From NCBI RefSeq assembly GCF_004000985.1, contig NZ_BIMH01000005.1:124001-188000 (forward strand): a DNA stretch of 64,000 bases, given 5' to 3'. The position numbers and the translations under genes are program-made. The stretch is from Paenibacillus validus NBRC 15382 (lineage in GTDB: Bacteria; Bacillota; Bacilli; Paenibacillales; NBRC-103111). How positions within the stretch are numbered: position 1 is the stretch's first letter; the number at the start of each line of letters is the position of its first letter. The notes beneath the pieces were generated by a model that worked only from the letters and a program-made list of their open reading frames with translations, did no database searches and had not been told where the DNA came from. Shown here piece by piece: positions 33,566 through 41,906 of the stretch.

Positions 33566-34918
33566 ATGTCTCAAACCGTTAGTGAAACACTGGCTTCGTT
33601 CGTCCATGGTCTGCGTTTTGAGGAAATCCCGGTTGAAGTTGTGCAAAAAGCCAAAACCTGCCTCATCCACGGAATTGGTGTTGGTCTCGCTGGTTACGAC
33701 ACGGATTTCCCGCGAATTGCTGCGGAAATCGCCGGCGTGACCGGCAGAGGCGCACATGAAGCGACTTTATTGTACAACGGCTCCAAATGTACGGTTATGG
33801 AAGCCGCTTTTGCAAACGCTGTCATGCTTCACAGCCGCGTTCAGGAGGACACGCATAATACGGCACACTTGGGTACAATCGTCATTCCGGTTGTATTGGC
33901 GTTGGGAGAATCAAGGGGGGCCAGCGGAAAAGAAATCCTGACAGCGCTAATAGCGGGCTATGAAGTTGGAGGTGCCCTTAGCAGGCACTACACTTCCCAA
34001 TCTACACCGCGAGGATTTAGGGCGAGCTCGGTTTATGGCATCTTGGGAGCGTCTGCCGCGGCGGCAAAGCTTCTTCACTTAACGGAAGAACAGACCGCTC
34101 ATGCTTTAGGCTTTGCAGCAAGCTTTGCTTTCGGAACTTTGGAAGCGTTTGCAGCCGGGACTATGGAATGGAGGTTTGAGAATGGGGTGGCAGCCAAAAA
34201 CGGAATATTATGCGCTTTATTGGCTCAAAGCGGCGCTGTTGCCACCAAATTGGCTTTCGAAGGAAATGCGGGCTTTTTACATGCTTTTGCTGGAAATCAT
34301 AAAGATCCGTTAAAATGTGTACAGCATTTAGGCAAGGTGTATGAAATCTTAAATGTGACCTTCAAGTTGTATCCGGTTTGTGCCTTCAATCAATCTCCTG
34401 TGATCAACGCTCTTGAGATGAAAAAGGAATTTGATATCCAGGTGGAACAGATTCAAAGCATCGTAATCGAAATGAACGATTATGAAGCCAATTATCCGGG
34501 AATGAGTTCCAAAGGTCCTTTTCAAAATATCAGTCAGACGTTGATGAGTGCCCCTTATTGCGTCTCGTCCTCTTTGATGGACGGTGAAATGACGCTAGCA
34601 AACCTCAAAAGATTCGATCATGAAACGTTAAATCAGTTAATCGACAAAACGATCATGATTCCTGAAAAAACGGTGAATCCTCTATGCAATAAAATCACGG
34701 TAGAACTCAAAAATGGCCAAAAATTGGTGAGAGAAATGAGTATTACGCAGGACTTTTATAATTTCGAGACTGAAAGAGATATTGAAATGATTCGCGATCT
34801 CAGGAAAGAGATGCAGATTTCTTCGGAACAATTGGAGCAGTTAATCCATGAACTGCTTTCTCTCGAGAACAAGCCCAATCTATCGACCCTTATGCCCAAT
34901 ACGACAGCAGTCAGCTAA
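33566..34918 (+). CDS. MmgE/PrpD family protein (2-methylcitrate dehydratase/cis-aconitate decarboxylase superfamily)
   Basis: A 450-residue protein of the superfamily that contains 2-methylcitrate dehydratase, iminodisuccinate epimerase and cis-aconitate decarboxylase. Typical parts are 'KAKTCLIHGIGVGLAGYD' (residues about 30-47), 'NAVMLHSRVQEDTHNTAHLG' with the Asp-Thr-His motif, 'LTALIAGYEVGGALSRHY' and 'LGAAKTEYY'-like middle helices. It would catalyse a hydration, dehydration or decarboxylation of a polycarboxylate. ATG 33566 follows AAAGGAGAGGAG. It sits between the two catabolic blocks, with its own promoter, and is followed after 25 bases by the first TetR-type operator, so it may belong to the hyuAB unit functionally. 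Confidence 0.88.
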   Translation: MSQTVSETLASFVHGLRFEEIPVEVVQKAKTCLIHGIGVGLAGYDTDFPRIAAEIAGVTGRGAHEATLLYNGSKCTVMEAAFANAVMLHSRVQEDTHNTAHLGTIVIPVVLALGESRGASGKEILTALIAGYEVGGALSRHYTSQSTPRGFRASSVYGILGASAAAAKLLHLTEEQTAHALGFAASFAFGTLEAFAAGTMEWRFENGVAAKNGILCALLAQSGAVATKLAFEGNAGFLHAFAGNHKDPLKCVQHLGKVYEILNVTFKLYPVCAFNQSPVINALEMKKEFDIQVEQIQSIVIEMNDYEANYPGMSSKGPFQNISQTLMSAPYCVSSSLMDGEMTLANLKRFDHETLNQLIDKTIMIPEKTVNPLCNKITVELKNGQKLVREMSITQDFYNFETERDIEMIRDLRKEMQISSEQLEQLIHELLSLENKPNLSTLMPNTTAVS

Positions 34919-34943
34919 AATATTTATTTAATGTCATTAAAAT

Positions 34944-34957
34944 ACCGTCCGGTCGGT
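34944..34957. promoter_or_regulatory. TetR-type operator A (ACC-N8-GGT)
   Basis: ACCGTCCGGTCGGT, with flanks AAAT/TTTT, is one mismatch from a perfect palindrome. It is the first of two operators before hyuA and lies 25 bases after the MmgE/PrpD stop. Confidence 0.6.
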
Positions 34958-34989
34958 TTTTTGATGGCAATTCTTTAACGAATAAAAAT

Positions 34990-35003
34990 ACCATCTGGTC
35001 AGT
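34990..35003. promoter_or_regulatory. TetR-type operator B (ACC-N8-GGT-like) before hyuA
   Basis: ACCATCTGGTCAGT in the context AAAAAT...ATGTTATGAT. TATGTT at 35003-35008 at its right edge could be the -10 of the hyuA promoter; no clear -35 is seen. Its centre is 46 bases from operator A, 44 bases upstream of the ATG at 35047. Confidence 0.55.
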
Positions 35004-35046
35004 ATGTTATGATCAGATTACAAAATTTGAAAGGGTGAGCGTGTGT

Positions 35047-37191
35047 ATGGGAAGTTCGAAGCTTGACTTGATCTGCTCTGTCGACATTGGCGGAACATTT
35101 ACGGATTCCGTGCTTGTTACAAGTGATGGGACGGTTGTTGAAGGAAAAGCCCTGACCACCTACCATGATAAATTCAACTCCGGTTTTTTTAACAGCATTG
35201 AATCCGCAGGCGAGAAACTTGGTTTAAGCCCGGCGGAACTTTATCGAAATATCAGCATGATTTCACATGGATCTACTGTGGCAACCAATACGGTGGTGGA
35301 GAATAATGGCTCACGTGTAGGCTTACTGACAACCTATGGTTTCGAGGATACGATCAATATGATGCGCGGATTGGGACGTGTGACGGGAGAGCCGTCGGAA
35401 AATATATTGAAGGTGACAGAGACGGCCAAGCCAAAACCTCTGGTACCCAAGGAACTCATCATTGGGGTTACCGAGCGAATCGATTCGCAGGGCGAAGTGA
35501 TTGTACCGCTAATTGAAAGTCAGGTAAGGGAAGCCGCCCGTAAGCTGTTGGATCAAAACGTGGATGCCATCGCGATTTCATTCCTTTGGTCGTTTAAAAA
35601 TCCGCAACATGAACAGCGGGTCAAGGAAATTATTCACGAAATGGACGATTCCGTCTTCGTTACTTGCGGACACGAGGTGACAAAAACATTAGGAGAATAC
35701 GAACGGACGGTGGCGGCGGTCATCAATGCTTATGTCGGGCCGGTTACTTCCAAGTATTTGGAGGAAATCAGCGGGAGTCTTCAAACGAAAGGCGTCAAAG
35801 CTCCTCTGCTGATCATGCAGTGTCACGGGGGGATGATCCCGCTCGAACGAAGCAAGCAGCTGCCTGTTCAAACAATCGGTTCGGGTCCTGTCGGCGGAAT
35901 CATGGGCTGCGTAAAGATCATGAAGGAGTTAGATATTCATAATCTTATCGGTACCGATATGGGCGGCACCAGCTTCGATATCGGGATTATCCGGGACGGA
36001 CAGCCGCTTTCCGCCGAAAAAACGGTTTTAGAGAAGTATCAATATAACGTGCCCAATGTTGAAATCATTTCTATTGGTGCCGGTGGCGGAAGTATCGCGT
36101 GGATTGATCCCTACAGCAAGGCCATGCGGGTAGGGCCGAAAAGCGCAAAAGCAAACCCTGGTCCCGCGTGTTACCGGTTGGGAGGCACAGAACCGACGGT
36201 AACCGATGCCGACCTGCTGTTAGGGTATATTGATCCGGAAGCGGTGTTTGGATTCGGAAAGGGTCGCGGACTTAAACCAAGCGTGGAGCTGGCGGAAAAA
36301 GCCATGGGTAAAATTGCCGAACAGCTTGGCATTTCCATTATTGAGGCTGCAATGGGGACGGTGGAGATTGTCAATGCGAAAATGGCGAATCTGATTGAGA
36401 ACGAGGTTATCGGAAGAGGCTTTGACCCACGGGATTTTGCAGTAGTCGCATACGGGGGAGCAGGTCCTATCCATGCTGCGGCTTATGCGCGTGATTTGGG
36501 TATCAAAATGATTATTGTTCCCGGTGAAACTTCCTCGGTTTGGTCAGCATTTGGTATATCCTCAAGCGATATCCGCTATGAACTTGAAGGAGAAGTTGGG
36601 CTTCTCTCGCCTTTTTCGCCGCAAAGTCTCGAAACGCCATTCCTTGAATTGGAAAAGAAAGGAGCGGAGATTGTCGCAACAGAAATCGGTGAAGATACGC
36701 CCATTCACTTTTCACGCTATGCGAAAATACGCTATCAATGGCAGCGGCATGAGTTGGAAATCAAGGTTCCGACGGGAAAATTGGACGAAACTATGCTGAC
36801 AGAGCTGCTTACTGAATTTTCGCGTCAGTATGAGGAACGATACGGATCGGCCGCACTCCTGCCTGAAGCAAGGATTGAAATTGTTTCTGTCCGCTGCGAA
36901 CCGATGGTAGAGGTGCGTAAGTTTGACAGAAAAGTGGACTTACATAGCAGCAAATCTCCAAGCGATCATGCCAGGAAGCCAAGCCGTAAAGTATACTTTA
37001 GCCGCCATCGTCCGCCTGTAGATGCCGATATTTACAATGGAAGTTTACTGACAAGCGGGAATGTGGTGGCAGGACCGGCCGTCATTGATTTGCACGGGAC
37101 CTCTATCGTGGTGAACGAAAATCAAACCGTTACCAAAACGGATCATGGCGACTACATGATTCGAATCAATTCCAATTTGGAGGAGGAATAA
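35047..37191 (+). CDS. HyuA family ATP-dependent hydantoinase/ketone carboxylase alpha-type subunit
   Basis: A 714-residue hydantoinase/oxoprolinase A protein. It has the ATP-binding acetate-kinase-like opening 'SVDIGGTFTDSVLV', 'ISHGSTVATNTVVENNG', 'GTDMGGTSFDIGIIRDGQ', 'ISIGAGGGSIAWID' and 'FAVVAYGGAGPIHAAAYARD'. Enzymes of this family hydrolyse hydantoins or 5-oxoproline with ATP, or carboxylate ketones (acetone and acetophenone carboxylases). ATG 35047 was preferred because AAAGGGTGAG is well spaced; GTG at 35035 or 35041 is possible. It is 2 bases from hyuB. Two TetR-type operators lie upstream. Confidence 0.9.
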   Translation: MGSSKLDLICSVDIGGTFTDSVLVTSDGTVVEGKALTTYHDKFNSGFFNSIESAGEKLGLSPAELYRNISMISHGSTVATNTVVENNGSRVGLLTTYGFEDTINMMRGLGRVTGEPSENILKVTETAKPKPLVPKELIIGVTERIDSQGEVIVPLIESQVREAARKLLDQNVDAIAISFLWSFKNPQHEQRVKEIIHEMDDSVFVTCGHEVTKTLGEYERTVAAVINAYVGPVTSKYLEEISGSLQTKGVKAPLLIMQCHGGMIPLERSKQLPVQTIGSGPVGGIMGCVKIMKELDIHNLIGTDMGGTSFDIGIIRDGQPLSAEKTVLEKYQYNVPNVEIISIGAGGGSIAWIDPYSKAMRVGPKSAKANPGPACYRLGGTEPTVTDADLLLGYIDPEAVFGFGKGRGLKPSVELAEKAMGKIAEQLGISIIEAAMGTVEIVNAKMANLIENEVIGRGFDPRDFAVVAYGGAGPIHAAAYARDLGIKMIIVPGETSSVWSAFGISSSDIRYELEGEVGLLSPFSPQSLETPFLELEKKGAEIVATEIGEDTPIHFSRYAKIRYQWQRHELEIKVPTGKLDETMLTELLTEFSRQYEERYGSAALLPEARIEIVSVRCEPMVEVRKFDRKVDLHSSKSPSDHARKPSRKVYFSRHRPPVDADIYNGSLLTSGNVVAGPAVIDLHGTSIVVNENQTVTKTDHGDYMIRINSNLEEE

Positions 37192-37193
37192 CC

Positions 37194-39506
37194 ATGAAAT
37201 CACTGCATGAGCAGGAGCAGCATCGTAAGTTTTGGGACGGCGTTCAGCGGGCGTACATCCCGATCGACCCCTTACAAGTCCCCCCTTCGGTAAGCCTTCA
37301 CAGCGAATATGAGGAAGAGATTGATCCGATTACGTATGAAGTGGTTCGTCATAATCTTTGGAATGTCAATCTGGAACAAGGCAAGATTGTGGAAAATTTG
37401 GCGGTATCCCCGATCACACTGGAAACAAGGGATTTCCAAACCGCCATTTTTACCGAGGATGCGGAAATTCTTTTTTTCGGCCCTTATCTTCAATATTTCG
37501 GTGGTATGCTGGATGTCATGATCAAGTATGTCATTGAGAAACGGGGAGAAGAACCGGGCATTCATGACGGCGATGTGTTTCTGCAAAACGATCCATGGGT
37601 CGGCACAGCACATCAACCGGATGTAGGTATATTTGCTCCTGTGTTTTGGGAAGGCCAGATCTTCTGCTGGGTTGCAAACTGCCTGCACCAAAATGACGTA
37701 GGAGGAACGACTCCGGGAAGCTTTTGTCCGAACGCTCAAGACATTTATTTTGACCCGCCGGTATTTCCGCCAGTCAGGATTGTGAAAGAAGGGAAGCTGG
37801 ATATTGAAATTGAAGCGGCCTTCAGACGGCAATCTCGTACTCCGGTTAATGTAGCGTTGGACTTGCGGGCAGCAATCGCCGCTTGTCATGCGTCACGTGC
37901 AAGAATCCTGGGTCTGATTAAAAAGTATGGATCCAAGACCGTAAAGGGCGTCATGAAAAAGGTGCTGAATACAAGTGAAAAGGCGCTGCTTGATCGTCTT
38001 TCGACCATACCGGACGGAACGTGGAAAGAGCGTGCCTATCAGGAAGTGGCGGTTACAGGTGATCGCGGTGTGTACCGGATCGAACTATCGATTACGAAGA
38101 AGGGCAACACGTTGACGGTTAAAAATGAAGGAACAGACGGGCAAGCCGGTGCGATTAATCTGCCGTTTGCCGCTTGGCGAGGAGCCATTCTCTCGGCTTT
38201 TAACGTGATCTTATTGGCCGACCAAATGGGGGCAGGCGGAGGAGGAGCGGCCCGGCACTGCGAGTTTATTCCTACCCCTGGCACCATGACTTGTCCTGAC
38301 TATGGAGTCGCGGTAAGCCCGGCGGGCATTTACGCAACGGAGCTTGGGGTAGCGATGGCGAACTCGGTTGTGTCCAAAATGCTGCTATCGTCCAGCGATC
38401 CGGATCTTCATAAACTGGCTTTGAGTACCACGAACGGCCAGTGGCAAATCCAAATTCATGCAGGAACCAACCAGCGTGGAGAGTATTATGTCGGACCGAT
38501 GCTGGATACGATGATCGGCAGCAGCGGGGCCACTCCATACCGTGACGGTTCATTCGCAGACGGACAATGGTGGATTCCTGAAGGTCAAGGGCCCAATGTT
38601 GAAGGCTATGAACGCGATTGGCCGATTTTATATCTCTACCGCAAGGAACATCAGGATTCGGCCGGAGCAGGAAAATTTCGCGGTGGCAATGGCGGTATCC
38701 TCGCCTATATGCCGCACAAAGGCCAAGTCGGTCTAGGCGTATATACCGCCGAGGGCATTCCCAAAACCTCCGGCATTTTGGGAGGATCGCCGGGTACCCG
38801 TGGCGAGACGGTATTAATAAAATCGTCAAATATTAAAGAAATTCTTCAATCGGGCCGCCTCATTGACAATGTGGATGAACTCTCTGGCGAGCGGCCTTCG
38901 TTAACGGGGAAAGGACCTGCTCTGGCACTCGGCGACTCGGATGTTCTGGAATGGAACTGGGGCTCCTGCGCCGGTTATGGTGACCCTTTGCTTCGCGATC
39001 CTGAGCGTGTGCGGCAGGATGTGCTGGCCGGTACTACATCCGTCTCTTTTGCCGAAACGGTATATGGCGTTATTTTCACCGAGGAGATGACGGTCGATGA
39101 GAGAAGCACGGAGCAGCGTCGGCTGCAAAACCGGAGGAAGCGCCTCGAAGACGCAGGAGCTCCTGTCTCCACCCATTTGGAGTTCAAGCTTCAGGAATTT
39201 CGTGTTCCGCAAGGCATGCTGACATTAGGCGATAACTTTTGGTTCAACAAAACGAATGGCACGACAGAAATTTGCTGCTCCCATTGCGGGGAAGTGCTCG
39301 CAACCGGCGATCAGAATTACAAGTCCCGTGTCCCGGTTCGCAAAAGCGATGTGGGGAAGGTCGGCATAAAAAGCGTCGATTTAAAACGTTTCGTCGATGC
39401 GCATGTGTTGTATCATGAATACTTCTGCCCGACCTGCGCTACGGTTCTCTCGACGGAAGTTGTTCGAGAGGGAGATGAACCTCTACACGAATTTTTACTA
39501 AGTTAA
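37194..39506 (+). CDS. HyuB family subunit with C-terminal zinc-ribbon extension (ketone carboxylase-like)
   Basis: A 770-residue hydantoinase B/oxoprolinase-type subunit: 'DPITYEVVRHNLWNVNLEQG', 'VFLQNDPWVGTAHQPDVG', 'RGGNGGILAYMPHKG' and 'GSCAGYGDPLLRDPERVRQD'. After the usual end near residue 610 there is an extension with two Cys-x2-Cys pairs ('CSHCGEVLATG' near 694 and 'FCPTCATVLSTEV' near 745). This resembles the separate zinc-binding gamma subunit of acetone carboxylase, here apparently fused to HyuB. With a CoA ligase and a thiolase in the same regulon this favours ATP-dependent carboxylation of a ketone over hydantoin hydrolysis. The substrate is unknown. GGAGGAGG precedes ATG 37194. 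Confidence 0.87.
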   Translation: MKSLHEQEQHRKFWDGVQRAYIPIDPLQVPPSVSLHSEYEEEIDPITYEVVRHNLWNVNLEQGKIVENLAVSPITLETRDFQTAIFTEDAEILFFGPYLQYFGGMLDVMIKYVIEKRGEEPGIHDGDVFLQNDPWVGTAHQPDVGIFAPVFWEGQIFCWVANCLHQNDVGGTTPGSFCPNAQDIYFDPPVFPPVRIVKEGKLDIEIEAAFRRQSRTPVNVALDLRAAIAACHASRARILGLIKKYGSKTVKGVMKKVLNTSEKALLDRLSTIPDGTWKERAYQEVAVTGDRGVYRIELSITKKGNTLTVKNEGTDGQAGAINLPFAAWRGAILSAFNVILLADQMGAGGGGAARHCEFIPTPGTMTCPDYGVAVSPAGIYATELGVAMANSVVSKMLLSSSDPDLHKLALSTTNGQWQIQIHAGTNQRGEYYVGPMLDTMIGSSGATPYRDGSFADGQWWIPEGQGPNVEGYERDWPILYLYRKEHQDSAGAGKFRGGNGGILAYMPHKGQVGLGVYTAEGIPKTSGILGGSPGTRGETVLIKSSNIKEILQSGRLIDNVDELSGERPSLTGKGPALALGDSDVLEWNWGSCAGYGDPLLRDPERVRQDVLAGTTSVSFAETVYGVIFTEEMTVDERSTEQRRLQNRRKRLEDAGAPVSTHLEFKLQEFRVPQGMLTLGDNFWFNKTNGTTEICCSHCGEVLATGDQNYKSRVPVRKSDVGKVGIKSVDLKRFVDAHVLYHEYFCPTCATVLSTEVVREGDEPLHEFLLS

Positions 39507-39520
39507 TACACCTGATCCCC

Positions 39521-39555
39521 ATCCTCCCGGCAAGGTTACACTTGCCGGGAAGGAT
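39521..39555 (+). terminator. Strong stem-loop after hyuB, probable terminator without T tract
   Basis: ATCCTCCCGGCAAG (39521-39534) pairs with CTTGCCGGGAAGGAT (39541-39555), with one bulged A and a 6-base loop. It is 15 bases after the hyuB stop. The downstream tract is ATAGTTG, so termination may be partial. Confidence 0.5.
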
Positions 39556-39576
39556 ATAGTTGCAAGCAGATCCACC

Positions 39577-39600
39577 AACATACCATCTGAATGGTATGTT
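39577..39600. promoter_or_regulatory. TetR-type operator C before the ABC importer operon
   Basis: AACATACCAT-CTGA-ATGGTATGTT is a perfect 10-bp-arm inverted repeat containing the ACC-N8-GGT core (39582-39595). It lies 80 bases upstream of the binding-protein gene. It shares the outer TATGTT half with operators B and E. Confidence 0.65.
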
Positions 39601-39679
39601 GATGGTACAGTGTTGTGCGCCACCATGCAGCATGATCCGGTCTTATTCATTTTTTTGTAAAATGGGGGGGAATCGCGAA

Positions 39680-40951
39680 ATGAAGAAGAGTACGAACACA
39701 TGGAGAACGTTGTCGAGTCTGTTGGTTGCGTCCGCGATGTTAATCGTTGCCGCATGTGCCAATTCAACCGCTGTTGAACCGCAAAAAAGCGCATCCGACG
39801 GGGCAATATCCGGCGGAGCAAGTGGAGGTACAATCAAAATCGGAATGACTTCCGCATTGACGGGACCTTATAACGAATATGGGGAGGGAAATAAACGGGG
39901 GGTCGAATTGGCCATTGAAAAGTGGAACCAGCAAGGCGGGATTCATGGAAAAAAGATCGAACTCATCGCGTTGGACGATCAGCTTGTTCCCGATAAGGCG
40001 GCGAACAATATGCAGCAGCTTCTTGACGATAAAAGCATTGTCGCGATCATCGGTCCTGCCGGGAGCGGTCCGGCATTAGCTACAGTACCTTTAACGGAAG
40101 TTTACGGAATCATTCAAATTAACCCCGTGGCCCAGACTACCGACGTTACGTATCCTAACGGTGTAAATAACCCGCCGAGAAAAACGGTATTTTCCTTCGC
40201 GCTGCAAAACGATGTGGAAACGGATGTGCTCGCTACATTCGCGGGTGAGCAGTGGAAAAAGATCGGCCTCATTCACGAAAGTACGGCATACGGCAAATCC
40301 GGGATGGAATTGGTAGAGAAAATATTGAAGGAGAAATACAACATCGTTCCGGTCGGACGTGAACAATACAACCAGAAAGCGCCGGATATGACGGCCCAAT
40401 TGGCCAAGCTGAAAAAGGAGGGTGCGGAGGTCATCGTCTGCGTCGGTTTAGGCGCCGATCTGGCCAACATTCGTAAGGGAATGAGCCGTCTGGACATGAA
40501 TGTACCTCTCGTTGCGACGAATGGCGCCCTTTCCAATCCGTATAAAGAAGGCGCTGGCGATCTGGTCGTCGGCACGATCGGTACGATGATCAAAGCGTTC
40601 GGCGAGAACCCGTTGTCCGCTCCGGCCAAGGAATTTGCCGACGCCTATATGAAAAAATACGGGAAAGACCGGTATTGGGGAGATGGAGATACGCCCCAGC
40701 TGTTCATGTCTTTGAACGTCACCAATGCCTACGATGGAGCCATTGTGCTGTTTGAAGCGATTAAAAAAGCCGACAGCACGAAAACGCCCGATATTATCGC
40801 GGCTTTGGAATCCATGAAAGACTACCAAGGGGTAAACGCCAATTATACGTTTAGCGGCAAGAAGCATCACGCCATCGGCACTGACGGTCTTGGATTGTTC
40901 CAGTATGTGAAAAATGGAGACAACATCCAATTGGTCCCTTATAAGAAATAA
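39680..40951 (+). CDS. Branched-chain-amino-acid-type ABC transporter substrate-binding lipoprotein
   Basis: A 423-residue type I periplasmic-binding-fold lipoprotein. The signal ends in a lipobox (IVAAC), then 'IKIGMTSALTGPYNEYGEG', 'WNQQGGIHGKKIELIALDD' and 'GPAGSGPALATVPLTEVYG'. Proteins of this class bind amino acids, but also aromatic acids, urea or amides when they sit in catabolic clusters, so the ligand may be the pathway substrate. ATG 39680 follows GGGGGGAA. It is the first gene of a four-gene importer operon with operator C upstream. Confidence 0.92.
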   Translation: MKKSTNTWRTLSSLLVASAMLIVAACANSTAVEPQKSASDGAISGGASGGTIKIGMTSALTGPYNEYGEGNKRGVELAIEKWNQQGGIHGKKIELIALDDQLVPDKAANNMQQLLDDKSIVAIIGPAGSGPALATVPLTEVYGIIQINPVAQTTDVTYPNGVNNPPRKTVFSFALQNDVETDVLATFAGEQWKKIGLIHESTAYGKSGMELVEKILKEKYNIVPVGREQYNQKAPDMTAQLAKLKKEGAEVIVCVGLGADLANIRKGMSRLDMNVPLVATNGALSNPYKEGAGDLVVGTIGTMIKAFGENPLSAPAKEFADAYMKKYGKDRYWGDGDTPQLFMSLNVTNAYDGAIVLFEAIKKADSTKTPDIIAALESMKDYQGVNANYTFSGKKHHAIGTDGLGLFQYVKNGDNIQLVPYKK

Positions 40952-41012
40952 AATGCCGGGGGGCGACGTTTGGCGGTTTACCCTCCGCATCTATCTTCGA
41001 GGAGGAAACAGG

Positions 41013-41906
41013 ATGGGGAATATTCAATTTTTGCTTGAATTAATATTTGCCGGAGTCTGTGTAGGATCCGTTTATTCCCTCGTAGCTCATGGGTTTAACA
41101 TGACATTTTGGTCCAGCAAGGTTCTCAACTTCGGTCATGGGCCGTTTATTATGTTCTGTTCCATGCTCATTCTATCATTTCTTAATATGGGAATTTCCTG
41201 GGCAGTCGCCATTGTGTTTGGACTCATTTGCATTTCATTGCTGGGAATTATACTGGAGAGGGTTTCGATTCGTCCCTTAATCAAATATCCTTCCAGTATG
41301 GGATGGGTCGTGTCCACGCTCGGTACCGGACTGTTTTTACAGGCGCTGGCATCGAAAATATGGGGATCGCAAGCGATAGCGTATCCTGCATTTCTGTTCA
41401 CAAGCACGGACTACGTTCCGCTGCTCAGCGTAAAGTTGTCCTCCCAATACTTGCTCGTCTTATTCGCTGCGCTATTTATCATGCTGTTCATGGAAATGGT
41501 CATGCACAAGACGATATGGGGGAAAGCAATGAAAGCGGTCTCTTACGATCCGACATTAGCCCGCATTATGGGAATAAAATCGAAGCTCGTCATTACGTAT
41601 TCCTTTATTTTGAGCGCGATTTTGGCTGGCATCGCCGGTTTCCTGATCGCACCGATTTACGGGACGGTCAGCCCTGACTTCGGGATGAACATTATGGTGC
41701 TTGGCTTTGTCGCGACCGTACTTGGCGGGGTGGGAAGTTCGAAAGGCGCTTTAATAGGCGGCATACTGGTCGGCGTTATTGAAAAACTGGTTGGGGGGTA
41801 TCTGTCCAGTTCCGCAGAGCACGGGGTTGCCTTTGCTATTTTGATCCTCATTCTCGCGATAAAGCCCGAAGGCTTGTTCGGGTCCAGGGCGGTGCTGAAA
41901 GTATGA
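41013..41906 (+). CDS. Branched-chain-type ABC importer permease (LivH family)
   Basis: A 297-residue membrane protein with eight hydrophobic segments and the LivH opening 'LLELIFAGVCVGSVYSLVAH' and 'GHGPFIMFCSMLILSFLNMG'. 'MGWVVSTLGTGLFLQALASK' and 'ATVLGGVGSSKGALIGGILV' are the conserved coupling and pore segments. ATG 41013 follows GAGGAGGAAACAGG; a start farther upstream would add unrelated residues. It overlaps the next gene by 4 bases (ATGA). Confidence 0.92.
   Translation: MGNIQFLLELIFAGVCVGSVYSLVAHGFNMTFWSSKVLNFGHGPFIMFCSMLILSFLNMGISWAVAIVFGLICISLLGIILERVSIRPLIKYPSSMGWVVSTLGTGLFLQALASKIWGSQAIAYPAFLFTSTDYVPLLSVKLSSQYLLVLFAALFIMLFMEMVMHKTIWGKAMKAVSYDPTLARIMGIKSKLVITYSFILSAILAGIAGFLIAPIYGTVSPDFGMNIMVLGFVATVLGGVGSSKGALIGGILVGVIEKLVGGYLSSSAEHGVAFAILILILAIKPEGLFGSRAVLKV

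Noticed and set aside
35047-39506. Hydantoin-utilisation operon
   Set aside because: HyuA/HyuB resemble hydantoinases, but no hydantoin racemase, carbamoylase or permease is near, and the fused zinc ribbon plus CoA ligase and thiolase point to ketone carboxylation. It remains an alternative.
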